From the NCBI GenBank assembly GCA_900752545.1, contig CAADVS010000088.1, forward strand, positions 1-52,010: a stretch of 52,010 nucleotides of DNA, written 5' to 3'. The notes under the pieces were generated by a model. That model did not search any database, was not told where the DNA came from, and saw nothing but the letters and a program-made list of their open reading frames with translations. This DNA comes from an uncultured Collinsella sp. Its GTDB lineage: Bacteria > Actinomycetota > Coriobacteriia > Coriobacteriales > Coriobacteriaceae. Shown one piece after another: positions 32,889 through 42,625 of this stretch (position 1 is the stretch's first letter; each line of letters starts with the position of its first letter). A program made the translations under genes and the position numbers.

Positions 32889-33007
32889 TAGTCATTGGGG
32901 ACGTTCTTAAATGACCAGTCGCAAGGGACACTCTTTCGCCGCCCGGCAGTTAGGGACAGTCCTTGCCAGCCGGCAGGCGAGCCGACGAATGGCAAGGACT
33001 GTCCCCG
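32889..33007. repeat. Composite REP-like element with long hairpin
   Basis: Begins with TAGTCATTGGGGACGTTC and continues through CAGTTAGGGAC into a 17-bp stem (from GGGACAGTCCTTGCCA at 32953 to its complement ending near 33006). It lies directly after the FtsX-type permease gene stop and probably also ends its transcript. Confidence 0.65.
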
Positions 33008-33011
33008 ATGG

Positions 33012-35678
33012 CTACTCCTGCACTTTGAGGGCTTCGGCCAAGCTGACGCGCTTGATGGAGCGCGTGTGCAGCAGTGCCACGACCAGGTAGGTCGCAAAGC
33101 CGATTCCTGCGCACGCCGCCATGGACCAAGCGGGCACGTAGATCTCGATATTGCCGTTATAGGCGAGCAGCATCGAGCGGAAGATGGCCGTGAGCGAGCC
33201 AATAATGACCGGCAGGCTCAGCACGAGTGACGCCGCAACGCACAACGTGATCGAGCGGATGTACAGATGCGAAATCTCGCTATCGCGATAGCCAAAGACT
33301 TTCATGTAGCTGATCGAACGGGCGCTGTGGTCGATCACAGCCTTGGTCAGCAGGTACATAAACAGCAAGAAGATGAACACCGCAAGCCCAACCATCATTC
33401 CGATCATTTTGCTCATCATGCCGATGAATTGGTCGCCCACGGCGCGCATGTCGTCGGGCGTGGTGTCGCCGGCAAAGTAACGAGCATCGAGGTCGAGCTT
33501 CTCGTTGCTCACATAGCCGTTAAAGTAGGCGGCGTCGTTGTCGAACAGCTCATTAAAGTCGTCGATACTCATATAGATATTCATGTCCGACTTGGAGCCC
33601 CAGGCACAGTCCTTGCCCGCGTACTCAAGGGAATAATACTCACCCTCGTACTTGTCGCTGAGCGTGACCTTCTGGCCCTCGCTCCAGCCAAACTTGTCGA
33701 GCAGGCCGCCGCCAAAGACGACGTGTCCGTCGCCGACGTTGAGGCCTTTCCAATAGCACGAATCGGTTGAAATGCCGTAGACGGAAATCGTCTCCTCGCC
33801 ATTCCCATCGCCTCGGTCGTATTGCAACTGGTAAACGGCATATTTCTCGGCCTGCGCGATTGCGCCCGCGCCGTTGTCAATCGTGTTGACCGGGTGAATG
33901 TCGTCGTTGTCGGTGTCGATCTTAGAGGCCTTGTCAATCAGGTCGATAGCCTCGTCGCGGTTGCAGCCGAGGATATCGGCAAGGTCATCGAGGCGCGCAT
34001 AAAGCGCATCCTTCTTGTCCTGGACCTTGGTAAGCGCATCCTGCGCCGCAGTCAGGCTCTCGGCAGACGGAGATGCGGTCGCGGCATCGGCTGCCGTCTG
34101 CGCCGCATCGGCCGCGTCGTCAAGCTCGTCATCGGCATCTTGGGCGGCGGAAAGCAGCGCGCCGTCAACCGACTGCAAGCGCTCGAGTGCTGACCACTGC
34201 TCGCGCTCCTCGGCAGTGCCCTCGAGCTCCAGCGGCGCCTTGAGCGTGTACTGGTGCTCGGCGACCAGGCTTGTCTCGAGGTTGTCCGCGTAGTGCGTCA
34301 TCGTGGGCAGAATCGCCAGGCCAAAGAGCAGCAGCAGCGAGGCAAACGCAATGCCCACGAAGAGCGTGGCGAAGTTGCCCAGGTTGCGCAGGAAGATACG
34401 CAGGCGGAAGCGGGAAACAAAACCCATGCGCTCCGGCAGCTGCAAGCCGCGCTTGGTGCCCGATTTGCCACTCGCCTCGTGACGAAGGAACTGCAACGGC
34501 GTCTTGCCCATCTTGCGAAGCAGGCCCACCAGCGTGATGAGGATGAGCGCGGCGGCGGGAACCACGGCGCACTTCACAAAGATCTCCCAGCTCCAGTGCA
34601 CCTGGAAGGGCGGCAGGCCATACGAACCGTAATAGAGGCTGCGCATGGGCTCGGTAAAGAACACAACGCCGAGCGCAGTGCCCAAAAGCGCCGCGACCAC
34701 GCCCACGATAGCGGGAAGCGCAAGGTAGTGCAGCACGATCTCGCGTCGACGATAGCCGCTGGCGAGCAGCGTGCCGATGATGGCGCTCTCCTCCTCGATG
34801 GTGGCGTCGGTAAGGACCACAAAGACGAACGCCATGATCACGATGATGATGTCGAGCAGCGTCATCCACATCATGGAGTCGCCGTTCACGTCGTCGCGCG
34901 CATAGCCAATGCCCTGATTGGAATCGGCATCGATCAGATCGTCCACGCGCGCATCGGCATCGGTCAGCGCCTCGACCATATCTTGCTCGGCGTCGATGCG
35001 GTCTGCGGTGGAAAGATCGCGATCGGTAAAGGTGAAGGAGTAGGTGTAGGCAGGCGCGCCGCCGGCATCCTCGAGCGCGGCAAAGCCGGCGTCGGTGACC
35101 TCGGCCACGCCATAGGTGATGGTGTTCACCGTAAAGTCCGAATTGTTGAGGAACAGCGCCTGGCTATCGGGCTGGGTCATGATGCCGCAGATGGTGTAGG
35201 TGCGGCCCTCAAGCTCGACCTTATCGCCCACGGCGAGGTCGTTATTGGTGGCAAAGACACGGTCGATGGCCACCTCGTCATCCGCCTTGGGTTCCTTGCC
35301 CTCACAGTAGGACGCGATATCGACCTTGCTGCGGTGCGCATAGGTGCGCAGCGTGCGCTTGGTGCCATCGTCGCCAGCGGCCTTTTTGATGATGGCGTCG
35401 ATGGAGAAATTCTTGTAGAGCGTGACGCCGCCGACGTCGCCGGCTGCATCCTCGGCGGCCTTGAGTTGATCGTCGGTGGCCTCGAAGGAGGTGGTCACGC
35501 GGCCGTCCTCAATCGTGTACGCATCGCGCATGTCGTCGATAAGGCAGCCGATGGAATGCGCTGCGAGCAAAAAGCCCGAGGTGAGAGCGATGCTTCCGCA
35601 CATAAGCAAAAAGATGCCCAGGTACTTGCCGATATTGCGGCGCAGCTCGCGCGGGAGACGTTTTGCGAGAGGTGTCAT
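33012..35678 (-). CDS. MacB/FtsX-type ABC exporter permease
   Basis: 888 aa with the two-FtsX-domain layout: TM near residues 20-40, an extracellular domain (about 45-265), three TM segments (about 268-390), a fourth near 435, a second large extracellular region (about 455-770) with an Ala/Asp-rich coiled coil (QDADDELDDAADAAQTAADA), and three closing TM segments to the C-terminus. Such permeases move or transmit force rather than import; substrates include lipoproteins, peptides or antibiotics. ATG 35678 is 8 nt after the ATPase gene. The coiled coil may contact cell-wall factors, as FtsX does (inference). Confidence 0.88.
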   Translation of the reverse strand: MTPLAKRLPRELRRNIGKYLGIFLLMCGSIALTSGFLLAAHSIGCLIDDMRDAYTIEDGRVTTSFEATDDQLKAAEDAAGDVGGVTLYKNFSIDAIIKKAAGDDGTKRTLRTYAHRSKVDIASYCEGKEPKADDEVAIDRVFATNNDLAVGDKVELEGRTYTICGIMTQPDSQALFLNNSDFTVNTITYGVAEVTDAGFAALEDAGGAPAYTYSFTFTDRDLSTADRIDAEQDMVEALTDADARVDDLIDADSNQGIGYARDDVNGDSMMWMTLLDIIIVIMAFVFVVLTDATIEEESAIIGTLLASGYRRREIVLHYLALPAIVGVVAALLGTALGVVFFTEPMRSLYYGSYGLPPFQVHWSWEIFVKCAVVPAAALILITLVGLLRKMGKTPLQFLRHEASGKSGTKRGLQLPERMGFVSRFRLRIFLRNLGNFATLFVGIAFASLLLLFGLAILPTMTHYADNLETSLVAEHQYTLKAPLELEGTAEEREQWSALERLQSVDGALLSAAQDADDELDDAADAAQTAADAATASPSAESLTAAQDALTKVQDKKDALYARLDDLADILGCNRDEAIDLIDKASKIDTDNDDIHPVNTIDNGAGAIAQAEKYAVYQLQYDRGDGNGEETISVYGISTDSCYWKGLNVGDGHVVFGGGLLDKFGWSEGQKVTLSDKYEGEYYSLEYAGKDCAWGSKSDMNIYMSIDDFNELFDNDAAYFNGYVSNEKLDLDARYFAGDTTPDDMRAVGDQFIGMMSKMIGMMVGLAVFIFLLFMYLLTKAVIDHSARSISYMKVFGYRDSEISHLYIRSITLCVAASLVLSLPVIIGSLTAIFRSMLLAYNGNIEIYVPAWSMAACAGIGFATYLVVALLHTRSIKRVSLAEALKVQE

Positions 35679-35686
35679 GGCGCCGC

Positions 35687-36400
<714 letters not shown>

Positions 36401-36493
36401 GGTATCCCCCATTGTTAGCCTCGTACTACTTTATGAACGTAATAGTAAACCTTGGCGAACTATTTTTGGGCGAGGCCTGGATTTTATTTCAGA

Positions 36494-36722
36494 CTAGTCA
36501 TTGGGGACGTTCTTAAATGACTAGCTGTTGGGGACACTCTTTCGCCACCCGCCAGTTAGGGACGTTCCCTTTCTGCCGGCAGCTGAGGACAGTCCTTGGC
36601 AACCCGGCCGGCAAGCCGGCGGTTCGGCAAAGACTGTCCCCAATGACTAGTCGTTTAAGTCTGTCCCCAATGACCACTCTTGGTCGTTTAAGTCTGTCCC
36701 CAATGAGTACCCGATGACTAGG
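36494..36722. repeat. Cluster of REP-like palindromes
   Basis: At least four units: CTAGTCAT/ATGACTAG arms at 36494-36523, CAGTTAGGGAC units with a GCCGGC-rich stem (36553-36640), and two copies of CGTTTAAGTCTGTCCCC near 36651 and 36684. They take up most of the gene-free stretch between the two ABC exporters (36401-36725). Confidence 0.7.
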
Positions 36723-36725
36723 TGA

Positions 36726-37931
36726 CTAGGCGCGGGATTTGGTGCGTGAGAGGGCCAGGCCTGCGGCGGCGATGGCCACGGCAAAGAGCACGGTGACGCC
36801 CAGGTCGCAGGCGATGTCGCCCAACATGGCAGACGTCAGGTCCGACGCGAGCGCCTTGCCGATCGCGTCGTTCACCCAATATGTCGGCACAAAGTGCGCC
36901 ACGGTCTGCACGGCCGGGCCCATCAGCGACAGCGGCATCCAAGCGCCGCCCAAAAACGTCATGAGCATGCCGAGCAGGTTGCCCACGCCATTGAGCAGCT
37001 CCTCGCGCGCACCCAGGCCCGAAAGGGCAAAGCCAACGGCCAGCGGCGTGCACGCCAGGGCAAACGTCGCCGCCAGTGCCAGGCACACACGGCCCACGCC
37101 GACCTCGGCGACCGCGCCGGCAAAGCCCACGACGCCCATCATGCTCGACACAAACCAGATGCAGACGGTGAGCACGGCGGCGGCGGCAAACACGGCAAGC
37201 GAACGTTGGCGCTCGGAGATTGGGCCGGCATCCATACGACGCACGCGCTCGGGCTCGTTCATGCCCGAGAACACCAACCCCACCGATACGATGACCGACG
37301 AGATAATCGCGTACGCGCCAAAGTTGAAGTACGACTCGAGCGTGGCGGCAGCAGCCGAGTCGACCTTGACCCGCTCGATCTGGACCTCCGCGCGCTTTGC
37401 AGCGGCATGTTCGGCGGCCTTGGCAACGTCGCCGTTGGAGGCAGTGGGCTCAAGTGCGGCTGCAGCGCCCGCGAGCGAGATCCAGCGCGAAGCCTCGGCA
37501 GACGAAAGCGCCGCCGCCATGGTGCCGGCACCGTAGGTCACATCGAGCTTGGGCAGGGACTCCCCCGCGCGGGCAGCCGCGACCAGGTCGTCCTCGAACC
37601 CCTCCGGGATAAAGAACACGCAGTCGGCGCTGCCCTTGGCGCTGTTGCTCTTGGAGAGCGCGTCCGCAAGGTCGTACGTGTCATCGCCGACGCCCGTGAC
37701 CAGGTCAAACCGCGAACCTAGGTGCTTGGTGAGCGCAAGTGAAAGATCACTGCCATCGCGGTCGACCACGATCACGTTGGCGTCGTAGGGCTTGTACTCG
37801 GTGAGCTGCGACGAGTTCCAGCTCACAGATGCCGCGATGAATACGCCCATCAGCGAAATGAACACCGTATAGATGAGCAGGTAGAACGGGTGCGCCAGCG
37901 CCATGCGAAGCGCGGTCTTAAAGGTGCTCAT
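36726..37931 (-). CDS. ABC-2 type exporter permease (second subunit)
   Basis: 401 aa: one TM near the N-terminus (10-35), a long extracellular region (40-205) and five or six TM segments at the C-terminus (about 215-395), the layout of ABC-2/YhgE-like permeases (LLNGVGNLLGMLMTFLGGAWMPLSLMG). It pairs with the permease encoded just upstream, whose stop lies inside this gene (14-nt overlap), so they probably form a heterodimer. Start ATG 37931 with GGAG upstream. Substrate unknown. Confidence 0.87.
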   Translation of the reverse strand: MSTFKTALRMALAHPFYLLIYTVFISLMGVFIAASVSWNSSQLTEYKPYDANVIVVDRDGSDLSLALTKHLGSRFDLVTGVGDDTYDLADALSKSNSAKGSADCVFFIPEGFEDDLVAAARAGESLPKLDVTYGAGTMAAALSSAEASRWISLAGAAAALEPTASNGDVAKAAEHAAAKRAEVQIERVKVDSAAAATLESYFNFGAYAIISSVIVSVGLVFSGMNEPERVRRMDAGPISERQRSLAVFAAAAVLTVCIWFVSSMMGVVGFAGAVAEVGVGRVCLALAATFALACTPLAVGFALSGLGAREELLNGVGNLLGMLMTFLGGAWMPLSLMGPAVQTVAHFVPTYWVNDAIGKALASDLTSAMLGDIACDLGVTVLFAVAIAAAGLALSRTKSRA

Positions 37932-39105
37932 AGCGGCTCCTTCCAAAAATCAGCGTGGCGGCGGCAACAAACACCAGCGTCATGAGGACCAGCGCGCCCG
38001 CGCGAACGGCAAAAGGCCCCAAGTCTTCAAAGAAATACAGGCGGTTGAACATGTCGCAGATAAGCTTGACAGGGTTGAGCCAGCACTCAGCCGGGCAGGC
38101 GCGGGCGACGTCGTCGGCAAGCGCCATCGCTGGCTCGCCGTAGAGGCCGGCGAACAGGGCGCACGTAGTGGCAAAGCCCGTGAGGATGCCAGACTTGGAC
38201 GCCTTGCCGCCCTTAACGGGAAGCGTGCCCACAAAGAGTCCCAAGCCCGTGGCGGCAAGCGCGGAAGCGGCGCCGCCCACCAAACACAGCCCCTCGCGCC
38301 CGCCAAAGTCGACGCCCACGACCAGACGCACGTAGCCGATTGCGATCGCCATCGAGGCAAAGGAGACCAGCCACGAGCCCACAAAGATACCGGCCAGCGA
38401 CGCCGTTTTGGAAAGACCGCCCACGCAGCGACGCGCGCCAAGACCCGACAGATTGGGCTGCAGGTCGATGACGCTCAAGGCGGCAAACTCGGCAGACATC
38501 ATCGCGACCAGGCCAAAGAGCGCGTAATAGTAGATGACCGTGCCGTCGGGTGTGGTGCGTGTCAGGCTTACGCGGCGGGTGCCGCCCTCGAGCGACAGGG
38601 CGCGCGCAACCGCCTCGGGGTCGGCGAGCGCCGCCGGGTTGTCCTGGGCAATCTGGGACATGAGCTCGGCATTTTGTGTATACGAGCTTGCCACCGTCTC
38701 CAGGATGCTGCGATCGGTGAGCACCGATGATGCGCGCGAGCTGTCGTAGCTCGATAGCAGTGTGAGCTTGGGCGTGCCCGCAGCGTCGACCGTATAGATA
38801 CCCGCGACCTCACCGGCCTTGAGCGCACGGTTCGCATCGGCTGCGTCGTCGAGCTCGTGGATCTCGAGCAGCTGGTCGTCGCCTTCCTTGGCAAGCGACG
38901 TCGCCACATCCTTAAAGGTCGAAGCGTCCCAGACCTTGTCCGCCACGACGGCAACCGGCACCGGGTCGACCGTGCCGTCGGAGCTCAGGTTCGCAAACAT
39001 AAACATGAACATCGTGGAAAGCGCGATGGGAAAGAGGGCGCCCCAGACCCACGTGCTCGGCCGGCGCAGCAGCGTTTTGACCGTGATGATAATGGTGTTG
39101 AACAT
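37918..39105 (-). CDS. ABC-2 type exporter permease (first subunit)
   Basis: 395 aa with the same topology as its neighbour: N-terminal TM (about 18-40), extracellular region (45-190), and about six TM segments afterwards (190-390). Starts at ATG 39105, 9 nt after the ATPase stop. Forms a three-gene exporter with the ATPase upstream and the overlapping second permease. The group resembles DrrAB/Nat-type drug or bacteriocin exporters; the divergent two-component genes may sense the exported compound. Confidence 0.87.
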   Translation of the reverse strand: MFNTIIITVKTLLRRPSTWVWGALFPIALSTMFMFMFANLSSDGTVDPVPVAVVADKVWDASTFKDVATSLAKEGDDQLLEIHELDDAADANRALKAGEVAGIYTVDAAGTPKLTLLSSYDSSRASSVLTDRSILETVASSYTQNAELMSQIAQDNPAALADPEAVARALSLEGGTRRVSLTRTTPDGTVIYYYALFGLVAMMSAEFAALSVIDLQPNLSGLGARRCVGGLSKTASLAGIFVGSWLVSFASMAIAIGYVRLVVGVDFGGREGLCLVGGAASALAATGLGLFVGTLPVKGGKASKSGILTGFATTCALFAGLYGEPAMALADDVARACPAECWLNPVKLICDMFNRLYFFEDLGPFAVRAGALVLMTLVFVAAATLIFGRSRYEHL

Positions 39106-39114
39106 GGCTGCCCC

Positions 39115-40053
39115 CTAGTCGCGCAGCTCGCGGCCGGTGATCTCGAGGAACACGTCGTTGAGGGTCGGCGGCTCGCTCCACACGCGGCCGAGCGCCACAT
39201 CGGCGGCGCGCAGCGTGTCGAGGATGTCGACCAAATTGTGCGGGCTCGCTTCGCAGGTGCAGACGAGCTCGCCGCCGGACAACTCAACCGAAAGCACGTG
39301 CTCGAGGGCGCGCAGCCGCTCGACCGTGGCGGTCTCTACGGCGCTGACCTCGACAGTCACGCGCTCGCCCATTTGAATCATGCGTTTGAGCTCGTCATTG
39401 GTGCCCTGCGCCAGCACACGTCCGCCGTCCATGATCATGATGCGGCTGCAAATCTGCTCGACTTCCTCCATGTAATGGCTGGTATACACCACCGTGGCGC
39501 CCTCGTCGCGCAGGCGGCAGATGCCCTCCAGGATGGCGTTGCGGCTCTGCGGGTCGACCGCCACCGTGGGCTCGTCAAAGAAGATGAGCTCGGGCTTGTG
39601 CGCGATACCGCAGGCGATGTTGAGGCGACGCGCCAGGCCGCCCGAGAGCTTGCCGGGGCGAAACTTGGTAAAGTCGCCCAGCCCGACAAAGTCGATCGCC
39701 TCGTCCACCAGCGCGCGGCGGCGCTTGCGGTCGTTGACGTAAAGGCTGCAGAAATAGTCGATGTTCTCGCGCACCGTAAGCTCGTCAAACACCGCCACCT
39801 GCTGCGGCACCACACCGATGCGGCGCTTGAGGTCGTAGCGGGCGGGCGTCATGGGCTCGCCGAACAGCTCGATGGTGCCTTTGTCGTAGGCGAGCAGCTG
39901 CAGAATGCAGTTGATGGACGTGGTCTTGCCCGAGCCGTTGGGGCCCAGCAGGCCAAAGATCTCGCCGGGGGCGATGCTCAGGCTAAAGTGGTCGAGCGCG
40001 ATAAGGTCGTCGTAGCGCTTGACGAGGTTTTCGACGTGGACGATGTCTGTCAT
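39115..40053 (-). CDS. Drug-type (DrrA/NatA-like) ABC transporter ATPase
   Basis: 312 aa. Walker A GPNGSGKTT, Q-loop VPQQVAVFDELTVREN, signature LSGGLARRLNIA, Walker B LIFFDEPTVAVDP and the switch His in YTSHYMEEVE. The last 70 residues form the C-terminal extension typical of DrrA-type ATPases. Start ATG 40053. Drives the two ABC-2 permeases encoded downstream. The first gene of the operon; a two-component system begins on the other strand 197 nt away. Confidence 0.93.
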   Translation of the reverse strand: MTDIVHVENLVKRYDDLIALDHFSLSIAPGEIFGLLGPNGSGKTTSINCILQLLAYDKGTIELFGEPMTPARYDLKRRIGVVPQQVAVFDELTVRENIDYFCSLYVNDRKRRRALVDEAIDFVGLGDFTKFRPGKLSGGLARRLNIACGIAHKPELIFFDEPTVAVDPQSRNAILEGICRLRDEGATVVYTSHYMEEVEQICSRIMIMDGGRVLAQGTNDELKRMIQMGERVTVEVSAVETATVERLRALEHVLSVELSGGELVCTCEASPHNLVDILDTLRAADVALGRVWSEPPTLNDVFLEITGRELRD

Positions 40054-40238
40054 GAGGCGGCCCTTCTGTTGATTGCGGCCCGGTACGATTGCATCATCGC
40101 AGGAGCGAGCGGCGCGCACCAGTGAGCTTTGTCACGAGTGCGGAGCTTGGCCGTGCGGCCTGCCGACGTCCCCGCTTTGCCGCGTGGGAGGAATGTCACG
40201 GTTGCGCAGGCGGTCCCTCCACCACGCGCGGCTTCGCG

Positions 40239-40244
40239 TACAAT
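40239..40244 (+). promoter_or_regulatory. -10 box giving a probable leaderless transcript
   Basis: TACAAT ends 6 bp before ATG 40251, so transcription should begin at or within a few bases of the start codon. There is no Shine-Dalgarno in CCCGT before the ATG. A -35 box is not clear. Confidence 0.45.
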
Positions 40245-40250
40245 ACCCGT

Positions 40251-41396
40251 ATGAACAGGCTTTTCGACAAATCGATCGTGCTGGCGTGCTGTATTGCGGC
40301 CGCCATGGGTCTTGCTGTGGACGCTCGCCTGGTCGCGGCGTTTTGCCTTGGCGTTATTGCCACCTCGCTGGCCGAGGTCGTACAGGGAAACCGCGCCCGC
40401 CGTGTGAGCGAGGCCGCGAGCTACGCCTGCATCATCGCGGCTGTCTTCGTGCCGCCGTTTGTGCCGTTTGCGCCTCTCGCTCTCTATGACATCGCGCGAC
40501 GCGTTCGCCGTGAACGAATCTGGCCCGCGCTGGCGATTGGCGCCGTGTTTGTCTGCGCGCTTGTCGCGGACCTTCGTGGTGGCGTGCTCACCACCCGAAC
40601 GCTGCTGTTAACCGCCATCCTTTCGGTTGCCGCCACCTTGCTATCGCTACGCACCGCCCAGTTGGAGCGCGAGCAGCGGCGCATGCGCCGCACCCGCGAC
40701 GAGCTGCAGGAACGAGCCCTCGCGCTCGAGGCGCGCAACCGCGATCTTGCCGATCGCCAGGACTACGAAGTCGAGCTCGCGACGCTCGCCGAACGCGCCC
40801 GCATCGCGCGCGAGATCCACGATAACGTCGGGCACCAGCTCACGCGCGCCTCACTGCAGGCCGAAGCCCTACGCGTGGTCCACGCCGACGAGCCTGGCGT
40901 CGCCGCCGATTTCGCCGACGTTAAACGCACGGTTGACGAGGCGCTCCAGCTTGTGCGCACCAGCGTCCACGCGCTCAACGACAACGCCGTCGACCTTTCC
41001 GTGCAGCTCGAACGCATTGTCGAAGGCACACGCTCGGACGGCGGCCCGCAGATTGAGCTTGAAGTTATGGCCGAACATGCGCCCGCAAACGTCGCCAACT
41101 GCTTTGCAGCGGTCCTGCGCGAAGCGCTCTCCAATACCATGCGCCACGCTTGCGCCCAGACCGTCACCGTACGGTGCATGGAGCATCCGTCGTTTTACCA
41201 GCTCATTGTTACCGACGATGGCGTGGGTGAGGTCCAAGCAAGCGGCCGCGGCACCGCGGAGGGCATGGGGCTCGCCTCCATGCGCGAGCGCATCGAGGCG
41301 CTTGGCGGCACCTTCACCGCCGGCCCGCGTGCCGGCTCCCCCGGCTGGCGCGTGTTTGCTACCGTTCCCAAGCAGCAAGGAGATGACGCCCGATGA
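40251..41396 (+). CDS. NarL-type sensor histidine kinase
   Basis: 381 aa: four or five short TM segments (residues 8-125), a coiled coil (130-175), a HisKA_3 domain with phospho-His in REIHDNVGHQLTRASLQ, and HATPase_c (N-box LREALSNTMRHA, G-box TAEGMGLASMRERIEALGG). DesK/LiaS-like; no extracytoplasmic loop of size, so it probably senses the membrane or the adjacent exporter. Stop overlaps the regulator start by 4 nt. Start ATG 40251 is chosen although no RBS is present, because the protein's TM region begins here and a -10 box precedes it. Confidence 0.9.
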   Translation: MNRLFDKSIVLACCIAAAMGLAVDARLVAAFCLGVIATSLAEVVQGNRARRVSEAASYACIIAAVFVPPFVPFAPLALYDIARRVRRERIWPALAIGAVFVCALVADLRGGVLTTRTLLLTAILSVAATLLSLRTAQLEREQRRMRRTRDELQERALALEARNRDLADRQDYEVELATLAERARIAREIHDNVGHQLTRASLQAEALRVVHADEPGVAADFADVKRTVDEALQLVRTSVHALNDNAVDLSVQLERIVEGTRSDGGPQIELEVMAEHAPANVANCFAAVLREALSNTMRHACAQTVTVRCMEHPSFYQLIVTDDGVGEVQASGRGTAEGMGLASMRERIEALGGTFTAGPRAGSPGWRVFATVPKQQGDDAR

Positions 41397-42022
41397 GGCT
41401 CATTGTTGTCGACGACGACCGCTTGGTGGTCGATTCGCTCAAGATTATCCTGGGCGCCCAGCCGCAGATCGAGGTAGTGGGCACCGGCGCCAACGGCAAC
41501 GACGCGGTTTCGCTCTATGCCGAACACGCACCCGATATTGCGCTGCTCGACATCCAGATGCCGGGGCGTGACGGACTTTCGGCGGCACGCGAGATCCTCG
41601 AGCGCGACCCTTCGGCGCGCGTGGTGTTTCTGACGACATTCTCAGATGACGAGTACATTGTGTCGGCGCTCAAGCTGGGCGCCCGCGGCTACCTGATCAA
41701 GACCGATGTCGCTGCCATTCCGCCGGCGTTGGCGCAGGTCATGGACGGCAAACGCGTGCTCGAGGGCAAGGCGATCGAAGATATCAACTTTGATGGGGCG
41801 GACGTCGAGGCCGGCGCGATCCGCCGGCCCGCCGCCTTTGCCGGTCTGACCGACCGCGAGTTCGAAGTCGCCGAGCTCATCGCCCGCGGCCTCGATAACA
41901 AGGAGATTGCCGCCACCGCCTATATGGGCGAAGGCACCGTACGCAACCACATCAGCTCGATCCTTGCCAAAATGGGCCTACGCAACCGCACGCAGATCGC
42001 CATCGCCTACCTGCGAGGGTAA
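41393..42022 (+). CDS. NarL/LiaR-type response regulator
   Basis: 209 aa: receiver with D9-D10 pocket, phospho-acceptor D53 in ALLDIQMPG, T82-T83 and K103 in YLIKTD; LuxR HTH (TDREFEVAELIARGLDNKEIAATAYMGEGTVRNHISSI) at the C-terminus. Coupled to the kinase by ATGA. Likely controls the divergent drug-type ABC exporter operon (inference from position, the usual arrangement in Firmicutes and actinobacteria). Confidence 0.93.
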   Translation: MRLIVVDDDRLVVDSLKIILGAQPQIEVVGTGANGNDAVSLYAEHAPDIALLDIQMPGRDGLSAAREILERDPSARVVFLTTFSDDEYIVSALKLGARGYLIKTDVAAIPPALAQVMDGKRVLEGKAIEDINFDGADVEAGAIRRPAAFAGLTDREFEVAELIARGLDNKEIAATAYMGEGTVRNHISSILAKMGLRNRTQIAIAYLRG

Positions 42023-42083
42023 TTACCCAACGGCCAACCGCTCCGACAGAGCAAAATAGCTGTTATCGATTTAATGCCATTTC

Positions 42084-42235
42084 AAAACTATGCCGGTTTA
42101 CGGGGCTAAGCTCAGGGCCCCCATCCATACCCGCGTTTTCCGTAAAATGACGGCTTGTCTACCTGCGGTTTTATTTTCACGGATATCGGCATGGTTGGGA
42201 GCGCGTGACTTAGCCCCGTAAACCGGCATAGTTTT
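42084..42235. repeat. Palindromic element A, left copy (152 bp)
   Basis: Perfect 27-bp terminal inverted repeats (42084-42110 and 42209-42235; outer end AAAACTATGCCGG). The core carries CCATACC and GGCATGG and the string TACCTGCGGTTTT, both shared with element B. Same length and orientation as A at 50141. Folds as one long hairpin. Confidence 0.8.
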
Positions 42236-42328
42236 GTCCGAGCGGCTCCGCACGAGCGCCTCCGCAAGCCTCGCGGGACCAAAATGATCCGTTTTCCTCC
42301 GTCCCCAAGGAATCACCCGGAACCGCTC

Positions 42329-42488
42329 GCCACGAAACCTGCCCATCTACTACGTTTGACTTGATACCCTTGACCATACCCCCGTTTTCCAGAAAACCGC
42401 AGGCGTTCTACCTGCGGTTTTGTTTTCGCGCTTTTCGGCATGGTTGGGGGTAAGGGGCTAAACGTAGTAGATGGGCCGGTTTCGTGGC
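42329..42488. repeat. Palindromic element B, left copy (160 bp)
   Basis: 29-bp terminal inverted repeats with one mismatch (42329-42357 and 42460-42488; outer end GCCACGAAACC). The core is related to element A and holds a perfect terminator-like hairpin AAAACCGCAGG/CCTGCGGTTTT (42393-42421) followed by GTTTT. A second copy of identical length lies at 49887. Confidence 0.8.
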
Positions 42489-42515
42489 AGGCCCTTCTCG
42501 CCTACGCACAAAAGC

Positions 42516-42550
42516 GCCGCCACGGAGGAGGGAGATGCCTCCGTGGCGGC
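42516..42550 (-). terminator. Terminator of the giant surface-protein gene
   Basis: Perfect 13-bp stem GCCGCCACGGAGG / CCTCCGTGGCGGC; on the minus strand it is followed by GCTTTTG. The gene-free stretch 42023-42625 otherwise holds elements A and B. Confidence 0.8.
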
Positions 42551-42588
42551 TGGGGGTAGGAGTAGGTCGGGATTTAGCCCTGCCGGCC

Positions 42589-42612
42589 GCCCGGGGCCTT
42601 TTGGCCCCGGGC
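42589..42612. terminator. Second hairpin after the giant gene
   Basis: GCCCGGGGCC / GGCCCCGGGC with a 4-nt loop, 14 nt past the stop codon. Stable; it may protect the mRNA 3' end. Confidence 0.55.
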
Positions 42613-42625
42613 GCTGTCGACGTGC

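Noticed and set aside
42023..42625. A sortase gene next to the LPXTG protein
   Set aside because: Neither strand of the flanking regions encodes a TLxTC-type sortase; the gaps hold only palindromes and terminators.
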